The notes under the pieces were generated by a model, which saw only the letters and a program-made list of their open reading frames with translations, was not told the DNA's origin and ran no database searches. A DNA stretch of 64,000 nucleotides. It comes from Ga0077527 sp964433345. GTDB taxonomy: Bacteria; Pseudomonadota; Gammaproteobacteria; Burkholderiales; SG8-41. A program made the translations under genes and the position numbers. Below, in pieces: positions 19,254 to 27,775 of the stretch (its first letter is position 1; each line of letters starts with the position of its first letter). The stretch is taken from assembly GCA_964433345.1 (NCBI GenBank), contig CAYSQJ010000006.1, positions 62,001-126,000 on the forward strand. Direction: 5' to 3'.

Positions 19254-20348
19254 ATGAATATACCCTTACGGAACCGCAGGAGATTGCTCGGCATGATGGC
19301 CGCGCTCGGCTTGCCTGCACAGGCCTCGACCACCGCGCCGGCGGTGTCATTCGCCGCAGCCAGTCCCGCCTACCGGATGCGTTTTCCCCGGGACCATGGC
19401 AGCCACCCTGAATTCCGTGTCGAGTGGTGGTATATCACCGGATGGTTGCGCGGACAGGACCGGCAGGACTGCGGATTCCAGGTCACTTTTTTCCGCGTTC
19501 GTCCGCGCCCGCCGGCGGCCAATCCCAGCCGTTTCAATCCCGAACACATCATCATTGCCCATGCCGCCATTGCCGACCGTCGCCTCGGAAAACTGCGCCA
19601 TGTGCAGCGGGCTGCCCGGCAGGGCTTCGGACTCGCCGGCAGCGACACCGGCACTACCCGTGTCTGGATCGACCGCTGGCAGCTGATGCGCGACGACGCG
19701 CAGTATCGTTGCGAGATCAGCAGCCGCGACATGGCGCTCGAACTGGTTCTCGGGACCACGCAGCCCCCGCTGTTGCAGGGCTCAGAGGGCTACAGCCGCA
19801 AGGGACCGCAGGCCGCATCTGCCAGTCATTACTACAGCCTGCCGCATTTGCGGGCATCCGGCCGGATCCGTATCGACCAGAATGTCCGCACGGTTGAAGG
19901 TGAAGCCTGGCTCGACCACGAATGGTCCTCGTCACTGCTGGCAGACGATGCAGAAGGCTGGGACTGGATCGGCATCAATCTCGCGGATGGTGGCGCATTG
20001 ATGGCTTTCCGCATCCGAGACCGCGGAGGCAGCACACTCTGGGCGGGCGGATCCTGGCGCGATGCCGGCGGCAAGGTAACCAATTTCAGGCCGGATGAAA
20101 TACGCTTCACACCCCTGCGTCACTGGCGATCACCACTCACCGGCGCGGAATATCCGGTCAGCTTTGAAATTCTTGCAGGACCGTTCAGCCTGCGCCTTGA
20201 ACCGCTGATGGACAACCAGGAGAACGACACCCGCGCCACCACCGGCGCGGTGTACTGGGAAGGCGCTGTGCGCGCCCACAGCAAAGGCCGGGACATAGGA
20301 CGCGGTTATCTCGAACTCACCGGCTACCTGCAGCCGCTGCAGATCTGA
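19254..20348 (+). CDS. AttH/CrtC-like lipocalin-fold secreted hydrolase
   Basis: 364 residues. An N-terminal basic plus hydrophobic stretch (NRRRLLGMMAALGLPAQAST) looks like a twin-arginine-like or Sec signal. The body has the COG5621/AttH signature EWWYITGWLRG, then WLDHEWSSS and GWDWIGINLADGG, which also occur in carotenoid 1,2-hydratase CrtC. The family is two tandem lipocalin barrels. Its fixed neighbourhood with an ABC ATPase and FtsX permease suggests it receives or modifies the lipophilic ligand moved by the transporter in the periplasm. The true substrate is unknown. Confidence 0.88.
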   Translation: MNIPLRNRRRLLGMMAALGLPAQASTTAPAVSFAAASPAYRMRFPRDHGSHPEFRVEWWYITGWLRGQDRQDCGFQVTFFRVRPRPPAANPSRFNPEHIIIAHAAIADRRLGKLRHVQRAARQGFGLAGSDTGTTRVWIDRWQLMRDDAQYRCEISSRDMALELVLGTTQPPLLQGSEGYSRKGPQAASASHYYSLPHLRASGRIRIDQNVRTVEGEAWLDHEWSSSLLADDAEGWDWIGINLADGGALMAFRIRDRGGSTLWAGGSWRDAGGKVTNFRPDEIRFTPLRHWRSPLTGAEYPVSFEILAGPFSLRLEPLMDNQENDTRATTGAVYWEGAVRAHSKGRDIGRGYLELTGYLQPLQI

Positions 20349-20405
20349 AGTCCTGCCCGCAGGCAGAGCCATTTTGCGAACCCGCGGTCGCAGTCATTAA
20401 AATGA

Positions 20406-20429
20406 AAAGCCCCGCATATGCGGGGCTTT
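20406..20429. terminator. Palindromic terminator
   Basis: Perfect 24-base palindrome centred on GCATATGC with GCCCC/GGGGC arms. On the minus strand it is followed by TTTTCATTTT, so it is stronger for leftward transcripts, but it may also end the AttH operon. Confidence 0.8.
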
Positions 20430-20440
20430 GGTGCAACCGG

Positions 20441-20611
20441 TCACCCGGTGCGGCGCCACCATAGAGCGGCGTCATTTGATGAATGGCATTTCACCAGTCC
20501 GGATCTGCGCGGGTCGCGGCATACGGCCGCTGCCTTGGCAGGCGATATCCGGACGGTCGCCCGGAATTTCGCACTCTGCATTCCCGGTACCGGGTCGGCA
20601 GTGCTGCGCAT
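20441..20611 (-). CDS. Possible 56-residue small protein downstream of clpB
   Basis: Short ORF starting MRSTADPVPGMQSAKFRATV with an excellent AAGGAG site 6 bases upstream of its ATG. It is followed 12 bases after the stop by a leftward terminator. No homology is recognised, and the Arg/Ala-rich composition could equally be chance. A -35/-10 pair (TTGACG at 20645-20650, 17-base gap, TAAAAA) lies just upstream, but would start transcription at or after the ribosome site. It could be a small gene, or the leader end of clpB read-through transcript. Confidence 0.3.
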   Translation of the reverse strand: MRSTADPVPGMQSAKFRATVRISPAKAAAVCRDPRRSGLVKCHSSNDAALWWRRTG

Positions 20612-20640
20612 CTCTGGCTCCTTTTTACGCCCCGATCAGC

Positions 20641-20700
20641 AGTCCGTCAACGCTGTTTTTTTGCAACATCCGGCATGTTCACGGACTCGCGAAAAAACAG
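20641..20700. other. Interleaved inverted repeats downstream of clpB
   Basis: AGTCCGT (20641-20647) pairs with ACGGACT (20681-20687). CTGTTTTTTTGC (20653-20664) pairs with GCGAAAAAACAG (20689-20700), with one mismatch. AACAT/ATGTT forms a small hairpin at 20665-20679. The order A-B-A'-B' allows a pseudoknot or two mutually exclusive stems. Confidence 0.5.
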
Positions 20701-20729
20701 GCGCTTAGCTCCGAAAGTTAGATCCGGCC

Positions 20730-23330
20730 TCAGGCAGCAACGGCTTCGGCAACCCCCTTCTCGAACACCATGCCCCCTTTCCCGGCACCGACGCGGATCA
20801 CGTCCTTCGGTCCGAAGCGCCCTTCGAGGATCAGCCTGGCCAGCGGATTCTCTAGCTGTGCCTGGATCGCGCGCTTCAGCGGCCGCGCGCCGTAGAGCGG
20901 ATCGAAGCCGACCGCGGCAATCTCGCCCAGCGCAGCATCGCTGACCTCGAGCTTCATCTCCATCTGCGCAAGGCGCTTCTCGAGATACTCGAGCTGGATG
21001 CGGGCAATCGACTTGATGTGCTTCTCGTCAAGCCCGTGGAACACCACGATCTCGTCGATGCGGTTGATGAACTCGGGCCGGAACCGGGTTTTCACCTCAC
21101 CCATCACCGCGAGCTTCACCACCTGGTAGTCATCACCCTGCATGCCCTGGATCATCTGTGAGCCGAGATTGGAGGTCATCACGATCACGGTGTTCTTGAA
21201 GTCCACCGTCCGCCCCTGACCATCGGTCATGCGGCCGTCGTCGAGCACCTGCAGCAGCACGTTGAATACGTCGGGATGCGCCTTCTCGACCTCGTCGAGC
21301 AGGATCACCGAGTAGGGTTTGCGTCGCACCGCCTCCGTCAGGTAGCCGCCTTCCTCGTAACCGACATAGCCGGGGGGCGCGCCGATCAGCCGGGCAACCG
21401 AATGCTTCTCCATGAATTCCGACATGTCGATGCGGATCAGGTGATCCTCGGAATCGAAGAGGAACCCGGCCAGTGCCTTGCACAGCTCCGTCTTGCCGAC
21501 CCCCGTCGGGCCGAGGAACAGGAAGGACCCGTAAGGCCGCTTCGGATCGCCGAGGCCGGCACGCGAGCGGCGGATCGCGTCCGACACCAGGCGCACCGCC
21601 TCGTCCTGGCCAACCACGCGGGCATGCAGGCTGTCTTCCATCTTCAGCAGCTTCTCGCGCTCGCCCTGCATCATTTTCGAAACCGGGATGCCCGTGGCAC
21701 GCGACACCACCTCGGCGATTTCCTCGGTACCGACATGCGTGCGCAGCAGCTTGTGTTTCGCCTGGTGATTGCCCGCGCTTTCGGCCTGCTTCAGCTGTGT
21801 CTCGAGCTGCGGCAGCTTGCCGTACTGCAGCTCGGCCACCTTGTCGAGCTTGCCGGCGCGTTGCAGTTTCGCGATATCGGCGCGCACGCGCTCGATTTCC
21901 TCCTTGATGTGCGCGCTGCCCTGCACCTGGGCTTTCTCGGCCTTCCAGATTTCCTCGAGGTCGGCATACTCGCGGCCCAGAGACTCGATTTCGCTCTCGA
22001 GCAGCGCCAGCCGCTTCTGCGAAGCCTCGTCCTTCTCCTTCTTGATGGCTTCGCGCTCGATCTTGAGCTGGATCAGGCGCCGGTCGAGCTTGTCCATCGA
22101 CTCCGGCTTGGAATCGATTTCCATCTTGATGCGCGAAGCCGCCTCGTCGATGAGGTCGATCGCCTTGTCCGGCAGGAAGCGGTCGGTGATGTAGCGGTGG
22201 GACAGTTCGGCCGCCGCGACAATCGCCGGATCGGTGATCTCGACGCCGTGGTGCAGCTCGTATTTTTCCTGCAACCCGCGCAGGATGGCGATGGTTGCCT
22301 CCACCGACGGCTCGTCGACCAGTACCTTCTGGAAGCGGCGCTCGAGCGCGGCATCCTTCTCGATGTACTTGCGGTATTCATCGAGCGTGGTCGCGCCGAC
22401 GCAATGCAGCTCGCCTCGCGCCAATGCCGGCTTCAGCATGTTGCCGGCATCCATTGCACCCTCGGCCTTGCCTGCGCCAACCATGGTATGGATCTCGTCG
22501 ATGAAGACTATGGTCTGGCCGGCATCCTGCGAAATTTCCTTGAGCACCGATTTCAGCCGCTCCTCGAATTCGCCGCGGTACTTGGCGCCGGCCAGCAGCG
22601 CCGCCATGTCCAGCGACAGCACGCGCTTGTTCTTCAGCGTTTCCGGAACTTCGCCGTTGACGATGCGCTGTGCCAGACCTTCGACGATCGCGGTCTTGCC
22701 CACGCCCGGCTCACCGATCAGCACCGGGTTGTTCTTGGTGCGCCGCTGCAGGATCTGGATCACGCGGCGGATCTCGTCGTCGCGGCCGATCACCGGATCG
22801 AGTTTGCCCGAGCGCGCGCGTTCGGTCAGGTCCAGCGTGTATTTTTTCAGCGCTTCGCGGCTGCCTTCGGCTTCCGGGCTGCCCACCGTTTCCCCGCCGC
22901 GCAGCGATTCGACCGCTTTCTCGACATGCGCACGATCACCGCCGTGCTGCTTCAGCAGCCGGCCGGTGTCGCCCTTGTCCTGGGTCAGCGCCAGCAGGAA
23001 CATCTCGGAGGCGATGTACTGGTCGCCGCGCTTCTGGGCTTCCTTGTCCGTCAGGTTGAGCAGGTTGCCGAGGTCGCGCGAGATCGTGACTTCGCCACCG
23101 GTGCCCTCGACCTTCGGCAGACGCTCAATCGAGTTCTTCAGTGCGGTTTTCAGTCCGCCGACGTTGACGCCGGCGCGCTGCAGCAGCGATGCAGTGCCGC
23201 CGTCCTGCTGGTTGAGCAGAGCCAGCAGCAGGTGTTGTGGCTCGATGTACGCGTGGTCGCTGCCCACTGCCGCGCTTTGCGCGTCTGCGAAGGCCTGCTG
23301 GAATTTCGTGGTGAACTTGTCGAAGCGCAT
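20730..23330 (-). CDS. clpB: ATP-dependent chaperone ClpB
   Basis: 866-residue Hsp104/ClpB disaggregase. The N-terminal Clp repeats (about 1-145) are followed by NBD1 with Walker A GEPGVGKT near residue 206. A middle coiled-coil region (about 410-530, EKDEASQKRLALLESEIESL) precedes NBD2 with GPTGVGKT near 605. Pore motifs KYRGEFEERL and GYVGYEEGG are present, followed by a C-terminal D2-small domain. With DnaK it refolds aggregated proteins in the cytosol. No sigma-32-type promoter could be pointed to in the 140 bases upstream, which contain an AT-rich element. Confidence 0.97.
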   Translation of the reverse strand: MRFDKFTTKFQQAFADAQSAAVGSDHAYIEPQHLLLALLNQQDGGTASLLQRAGVNVGGLKTALKNSIERLPKVEGTGGEVTISRDLGNLLNLTDKEAQKRGDQYIASEMFLLALTQDKGDTGRLLKQHGGDRAHVEKAVESLRGGETVGSPEAEGSREALKKYTLDLTERARSGKLDPVIGRDDEIRRVIQILQRRTKNNPVLIGEPGVGKTAIVEGLAQRIVNGEVPETLKNKRVLSLDMAALLAGAKYRGEFEERLKSVLKEISQDAGQTIVFIDEIHTMVGAGKAEGAMDAGNMLKPALARGELHCVGATTLDEYRKYIEKDAALERRFQKVLVDEPSVEATIAILRGLQEKYELHHGVEITDPAIVAAAELSHRYITDRFLPDKAIDLIDEAASRIKMEIDSKPESMDKLDRRLIQLKIEREAIKKEKDEASQKRLALLESEIESLGREYADLEEIWKAEKAQVQGSAHIKEEIERVRADIAKLQRAGKLDKVAELQYGKLPQLETQLKQAESAGNHQAKHKLLRTHVGTEEIAEVVSRATGIPVSKMMQGEREKLLKMEDSLHARVVGQDEAVRLVSDAIRRSRAGLGDPKRPYGSFLFLGPTGVGKTELCKALAGFLFDSEDHLIRIDMSEFMEKHSVARLIGAPPGYVGYEEGGYLTEAVRRKPYSVILLDEVEKAHPDVFNVLLQVLDDGRMTDGQGRTVDFKNTVIVMTSNLGSQMIQGMQGDDYQVVKLAVMGEVKTRFRPEFINRIDEIVVFHGLDEKHIKSIARIQLEYLEKRLAQMEMKLEVSDAALGEIAAVGFDPLYGARPLKRAIQAQLENPLARLILEGRFGPKDVIRVGAGKGGMVFEKGVAEAVAA

Positions 23331-23429
23331 GTTTGCCCCAATGCCGATAATCGGATATCCCTGACATGGGGCGTGCGTCGGCTGTTTTCAATGCGCGCCG
23401 GGCATACGCCAGGAGTTATATAAAAAATA

Positions 23430-23455
23430 TCAATAAAAACAAATAGTTATGAAGA
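23430..23455 (+). repeat. Dispersed AT-rich element, copy 4
   Basis: TAAAAACAAATAGTTA with an ATATC left flank, 17 bases downstream of the cytochrome stop and about 100 bases upstream of clpB. Orientation is opposite to both genes. Confidence 0.7.
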
Positions 23456-23471
23456 TATCTTGATATATCGC

Positions 23472-23822
23472 CTACTTCGCCATGGCTGCGGCCCGTGCCA
23501 CGTAATGAGCCACCGCCTCGATCTGCTCGGCACTGAGGGTACCCGCATACGCCGGCATCACGCCGAGGCCCTTGCGCACCGCTTCCGCAACCCTCGCTGC
23601 ATCCGGCTTCAGTTCCTCGAGCTTTGCGCCAATCTGCCCGCTGGTGCCGGCATCCTGAAGGCTATGGCATATGCCGCACTGCGGGTTCGCCAGCCTGGTG
23701 AACACCTCGCGCCCGAGTTTCATTTTTGCAGCGTCCTCGCTCGCCGCCCCCATTGATGGCCACAGTCCCATCAGGCAGAAAGCCAGCCCCAGGGCCTGGA
23801 AATATCGGTTCATGCGCGTCAT
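23472..23822 (-). CDS. Small c-type cytochrome, candidate sulfite dehydrogenase subunit
   Basis: 116 residues with an N-terminal Sec signal (MNRYFQALGLAFCLMGLWPSMGAA). It has one heme-binding motif CGICH (C49, C52, H53) and a probable axial Met in GVMPAYAG. The start could also be the in-frame ATG 9 bases downstream. It is the next gene after the molybdoprotein, mirroring SorAB, in which a monoheme cytochrome accepts electrons from sulfite oxidation in the periplasm. The hairpin terminator between the two genes means it may be transcribed by read-through or separately. Confidence 0.87.
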   Translation of the reverse strand: MTRMNRYFQALGLAFCLMGLWPSMGAASEDAAKMKLGREVFTRLANPQCGICHSLQDAGTSGQIGAKLEELKPDAARVAEAVRKGLGVMPAYAGTLSAEQIEAVAHYVARAAAMAK

Positions 23823-23848
23823 CCCAAAATCCGTTCATGGTCAGTCAT

Positions 23849-23886
23849 GGCAAAAAAAACCCACGGCCGGCAGGCCGCGGGTTTCA
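23849..23886 (-). terminator. Rho-independent terminator after the molybdoprotein
   Basis: On the minus strand AAACCCGCGGCC pairs with GGCCGTGGGTTT, followed by a T8 run. It lies between the molybdoprotein and the cytochrome gene. Confidence 0.88.
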
Positions 23887-23897
23887 GATCAGGCGAG

Positions 23898-25142
23898 TCA
23901 AACCGCGGTCACGGTGACCGCGTGGTCCCTCCAGCCGCTATGGCCATAACCGCGTTCGTTCTCGATGCGATCGGCCTCCTGCACATTGCCCTTGTCATCC
24001 GTCGCGCGGCTCGTCAGCACATGCTTTCCGGCCGACAAATTGACCGGCAGGACAAACTGCCGCCAGGCATTGGGTCCGAGATCCGGACCGATGAACCGGG
24101 CTTCCTTCCAGCTGCGGCCGCCATCGGGAGACACCTCGACCTTCACGACCCGGTTCACCCCGCCAAAGGCCACCCCGTGCACCTGGACCGTGCCCGCCTT
24201 GACCTGCCCGCCTTCTCCCGCCGGATGATTGATCCACGACTTGACAGTCATTTCCCACATTGATGGCTGATCCGGCGTTCCCTTCTTGCCGATATCGCGC
24301 ATCCGGTAACCGGAGGACTGGATGCTCGCGGAGGTCTCCGTGTCGGTGAAACTCAGCGTGCCGATGTACTTGACGTTGTTGACACCGTAATAACCCGGAA
24401 TGACCAGGCGCAGCGGACCGCCATGAGCGAGGGACAGCGGTTCGCCATTGAGCTCCCAGGCAAGCAGCGCGGTGTTCATCGCTTTCAGCGGCACCGAACG
24501 TTCGACCATCACTTTCTTGGCATCCAGCCCGGGCGGAATTTTCTCGCCGCCGGTTCCGGTCATGAACTTCTTGCCGCCGGCCACCCCGCCCGCGGCAGCA
24601 ACCAGCGCCGCAACCGGGACGCCGCTGAATATCACGCAGCCGGCCGCGCCGACTTTCCACTGCGTGCCAGACGCCTTGTGCTTGAAGAAGCCGCGGCCGT
24701 TGCCCGAGCACTGAAGCACCGTCGCGACGCTGTCGACGCCCATGGTTTTCAGTTCGGCGAGGGTGAATTTACGCGGATTCTTCACGCCCTGAAGCGACAC
24801 CTCCCAGGCATCGGGATCATAGGTGATCGATTCCTCCGGCGGCGGCAGGTTGTTGCGCACAAACAGGATGTCGTTAGGAACGATCACGCTGGTTCCGAAT
24901 GCCGAGCGGCGCGTCTCAATGGTGTTGCCACTGTGAACGATCAGGCTGTCTATGTACTTCCACTCCACATACTTCGGCAGGGGCTTGGGTTTCGCCGCCT
25001 GTGCCAGCGCGATGCCCGGGAATGCCGAACCTGCAGCGGCAACTGCCCCTGCGCCGCTGACATGCGTCAGAAAATCACGGCGCGTCAATGAACTCTGGCC
25101 TTTTGTTTTTCCGATTGCTGTTTTTTCGATGTTATTGGACAC
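23898..25142 (-). CDS. Sulfite dehydrogenase/oxidase-like molybdopterin protein (SorA/SoxC type)
   Basis: 414 residues from a GTG start preceded by GAGGAGGG; the 25-residue upstream extension lacks support. A twin-arginine signal, LTRRDFLTHVSG, indicates folded export. The sulfite-oxidase fold follows: the Mo ligand Cys in VLQCSGNGRG (about residue 145), GGPLRLVIPGYYGVNNVKYI, and a C-terminal Mo-co dimerisation domain (VEVSPDGGRSWKEA). It probably oxidises sulfite to sulfate in the periplasm and passes electrons to the adjacent cytochrome c. SoxC is the alternative, but no other sox genes are present. Confidence 0.88.
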   Translation of the reverse strand: MSNNIEKTAIGKTKGQSSLTRRDFLTHVSGAGAVAAAGSAFPGIALAQAAKPKPLPKYVEWKYIDSLIVHSGNTIETRRSAFGTSVIVPNDILFVRNNLPPPEESITYDPDAWEVSLQGVKNPRKFTLAELKTMGVDSVATVLQCSGNGRGFFKHKASGTQWKVGAAGCVIFSGVPVAALVAAAGGVAGGKKFMTGTGGEKIPPGLDAKKVMVERSVPLKAMNTALLAWELNGEPLSLAHGGPLRLVIPGYYGVNNVKYIGTLSFTDTETSASIQSSGYRMRDIGKKGTPDQPSMWEMTVKSWINHPAGEGGQVKAGTVQVHGVAFGGVNRVVKVEVSPDGGRSWKEARFIGPDLGPNAWRQFVLPVNLSAGKHVLTSRATDDKGNVQEADRIENERGYGHSGWRDHAVTVTAV

Positions 25143-25292
25143 GGGATCCCTCCTCTGGGTTGTGCTCTGGCGGAGCGATTTGAAGCATGTAGTGCAGGAG
25201 TGCCGTTGTAAAGGCATCCGTCATCAGTTGTTTTTCTGGATTGATCGAAAATCCGGTTCGCCCAGATGCTGCATTGCAAAAATACGGGCCGC

Positions 25293-26819
25293 TCAGGCCA
25301 CCAGACCAGCGGTGGCCTGCTGCGACGCAGCAGGCCGCGCCCGAAACCCTGTTTCCGGATAGGGATACAGCATGTTCAGCGCGATGCTCTGGTTGGCGGT
25401 CTGCACGATGCGCACATGCTCGCGCTTCAACTCCCGCGCATGGCGACAACCGCAGGCATGGGCAATCATGTCGATTTCCTTGTTCATGTTGTTGCAGTAG
25501 TTCGCAACCCTCAGGTACTTCTCGGCCACCACCAGGCCGCGCTGCAGGCGCTTGTTGTGGGTGGTGATTCCGGTCGGGCAGGTATTCTGGTGGCAGCGCA
25601 GCGCCTGGATGCAGCCCAGCGCGAACATGAAGCCGCGGGCACTGTTGACGAAATCCGCGCCCACGCACAAGGCCCAGGCCGCCTTGGCCGAGGTCACCAG
25701 CTTGCCGGCTGCGATGATTCTCACCCGGTCGCGCAGGTCGGCCTGGATCAGCGCATCGACCACCCGCGGCAGGGCCTCGGCAATCGGCAGCGACATGTGG
25801 TCCATCAGCGTCTGCGGCGCAGCGCCGGTACCGCCCTCGCCGCCGTCGATGGCAATGAAATCGGGGGCGAACTCGCGTCCGCGGCGCAGGATGCCCTCGC
25901 ACAGATCATTCATGAACGCCCAGCCGCCGATCGCCGTCTTGATGCCGACCGGGCGTCCGGTCAGGTTGCGGATATAGGCGATCCTGTCGAGCAGGTCGTC
26001 GACGTTGGCGATGTCATGGTGGCGGTTGGGGCTGATCGAGTCCTGTCCTTCGGGTATGCCGCGGATGCGGGCAATCTCCGCAGTGACTTTCTCGCCGGGC
26101 AGCACGCCACCCTTGCCGGGCTTGGCGCCCTGCGACAGCTTGATCTCGAAGGCCTTGACGTGCTTCGCCAGCTCCTTCGCCTTTGTCGGCGAAAAGCTGC
26201 CGTCGAGTTCGCGGATGCCGTACTTGGCGGTGCCGACCTGCATGATGATGTCACAGCCGCCGCTCAGGTGATAGGGCGACAGCCCGCCCTCCCCGGTATC
26301 CATCCAGCAGCCGGCCAGGGCCGCGCCGCGCGACAGGGCCTCCACGGCCGGCTGTGAAATGGCGCCGAAACTCATGCCGCTGATATTGACTATGGATTTG
26401 GCCTCGAAAGGCTGTTCGCAATAGCCGTCGCCGATCAGCACCGAGGGGGTCGGCAACCGGTCCTCCTCGAGCACCGGATAGGGATGGTTCACGAACAGTA
26501 TGGATCCGGGCGTGCCGAGGTCATTGGTTGAGCCGAAACCGATGATGCCGCCTTCGTTCTTTGCGCTCTTGTAGACCCAGCCGCGGGTGGCGCGGTTGAA
26601 GGGCATTTCCTCGCGGTCGTTGGCGAAGAAATACTGGCGGAAATATTCGCCGAGATCCTCGAAAAAGAAACGCAGCCGGCCGATCACAGGATAGTTGCGC
26701 AGGACCGTATGCTTCTTCTGCGTCACATCGTGGATGATCAGGAAAATCAGCCCGCCGATGATCAGGAATCCGAGCACCGTGCCGATGCCGTATGACAACA
26801 CACTCATGATGTCGCCCAT
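25293..26819 (-). CDS. GltB-like FMN-binding glutamate synthase family protein
   Basis: 508 residues. An N-terminal membrane helix (YGIGTVLGFLIIGGLIFLII) is followed by a GOGAT FMN/Fe-S central domain: NISGMSFGAISQPAVEALSRG, AKPGKGGVLPGEKV, DGGEGGTGAAPQTLMDH and a Cys-containing CHQNTCPTGITTHN near the C-terminus. The glutaminase and gltD parts of true glutamate synthase are missing. The reaction is unproven; relatives are annotated as stand-alone glutamate synthase-like or archaeal-type GOGAT. It is divergent from nadC with an 80-base shared promoter region. Confidence 0.88.
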   Translation of the reverse strand: MGDIMSVLSYGIGTVLGFLIIGGLIFLIIHDVTQKKHTVLRNYPVIGRLRFFFEDLGEYFRQYFFANDREEMPFNRATRGWVYKSAKNEGGIIGFGSTNDLGTPGSILFVNHPYPVLEEDRLPTPSVLIGDGYCEQPFEAKSIVNISGMSFGAISQPAVEALSRGAALAGCWMDTGEGGLSPYHLSGGCDIIMQVGTAKYGIRELDGSFSPTKAKELAKHVKAFEIKLSQGAKPGKGGVLPGEKVTAEIARIRGIPEGQDSISPNRHHDIANVDDLLDRIAYIRNLTGRPVGIKTAIGGWAFMNDLCEGILRRGREFAPDFIAIDGGEGGTGAAPQTLMDHMSLPIAEALPRVVDALIQADLRDRVRIIAAGKLVTSAKAAWALCVGADFVNSARGFMFALGCIQALRCHQNTCPTGITTHNKRLQRGLVVAEKYLRVANYCNNMNKEIDMIAHACGCRHARELKREHVRIVQTANQSIALNMLYPYPETGFRARPAASQQATAGLVA

Positions 26820-26899
26820 GCGCTCCCCCCTGCTGCTCGGTTAGAATCCCTGCCGCACTATATAGCCATAGCCGTTTTCAGGAAACCACCCGCCACGTC

Positions 26900-27736
26900 A
26901 TGGATCTCTCACCCGCAATCGAGCAAAACGTCTCCGCAGCGCTGGCCGAAGACGTCGGCAGCGGAGACCTCACCGCGCTGCTGGCACCTGACCGGGCGGG
27001 CGCTCGCGCCCACGTCCTCTGCAGGCGTGAATCCATCCTTTGCGGGACTCCCTGGTTCGATGCCTGCATCCGCAGGCTGGATCCGGCTGCCGCAATACGC
27101 TGGCTCGCCCGTGAAGGCGATCCTGTCGCCGCCGGCACCCGGCTGTGCGAGATCAGCGCTTCCTCGCGGGCGCTGCTGACCGCCGAGCGCACGGCGCTGA
27201 ATTTCCTGCAGCTGTTGTCGGCGGTCGCCACCGTCACACGGCAATATGTCGACCACGTGGCCGGTACCCGCGCCGCCATCCTCGACACCCGCAAGACACT
27301 GCCGGGGCTGCGCGTCGCCCAGAAATATGCGGTCGGTATCGGCGGAGGCATGAACCATCGCATGGGCCTGTGGGATGCCATCCTGATCAAGGAGAATCAC
27401 ATCGCTGCGGCCGGCGGTATTCGCCCGGCACTGGCAGCCGCTGCCCGTTACGCTGATCGTGCAAGCTGGGTGCAGGTGGAAGTCGAAAACCTCACCCAAC
27501 TGCGGGAAGCGGTCGATGCCGGCGCCAGCATGATCCTGCTCGACAACATGAACCTGGAGCAGATGCGCGAAGCGGTGCGCTGGACCGCAGGCCGCGCCAA
27601 GCTTGAAGCTTCAGGCGGCATCACTCTCGACAACGTGCGGGCGATCGCCGAAACCGGCGTCGACCGCATTTCAATCGGTACGCTGACCAAGGATGTGACT
27701 GCTGCCGATCTGTCGATGCGCTTCGATGCCGACTGA
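26900..27736 (+). CDS. nadC: Nicotinate-nucleotide pyrophosphorylase (carboxylating)
   Basis: 278 residues. It converts quinolinate and PRPP to nicotinate mononucleotide in de novo NAD synthesis. Family marks include EDVGSGDLTALL, the PRPP/quinolinate-binding DTRKTLPGLRVAQKYAVGIGG, HRMGLWDAILIKENHI, and LEASGGITLDNVRAIAETGVDRISIG near the end. Length is normal. nadA and nadB are not in the window. It converges on thrC across AT-rich element copy 5. Confidence 0.96.
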   Translation: MDLSPAIEQNVSAALAEDVGSGDLTALLAPDRAGARAHVLCRRESILCGTPWFDACIRRLDPAAAIRWLAREGDPVAAGTRLCEISASSRALLTAERTALNFLQLLSAVATVTRQYVDHVAGTRAAILDTRKTLPGLRVAQKYAVGIGGGMNHRMGLWDAILIKENHIAAAGGIRPALAAAARYADRASWVQVEVENLTQLREAVDAGASMILLDNMNLEQMREAVRWTAGRAKLEASGGITLDNVRAIAETGVDRISIGTLTKDVTAADLSMRFDAD

Positions 27737-27746
27737 GTCCTGCGGC

Positions 27747-27772
27747 ACCATATAACTACTTGTTTTTAAAAG
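27747..27772 (-). repeat. Dispersed AT-rich element, copy 5
   Basis: Minus-strand copy (TAAAAACAAGTAGTTA) beginning about 4 bases beyond the thrC stop codon, in the sense of thrC, between convergent nadC and thrC. Confidence 0.65.
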
Positions 27773-27775
27773 TTT

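Noticed and set aside
21276..23423. 715-residue open frame on the plus strand
   Set aside because: It is antisense to clpB throughout; open only because of GC-rich codon bias. clpB shows full family conservation.
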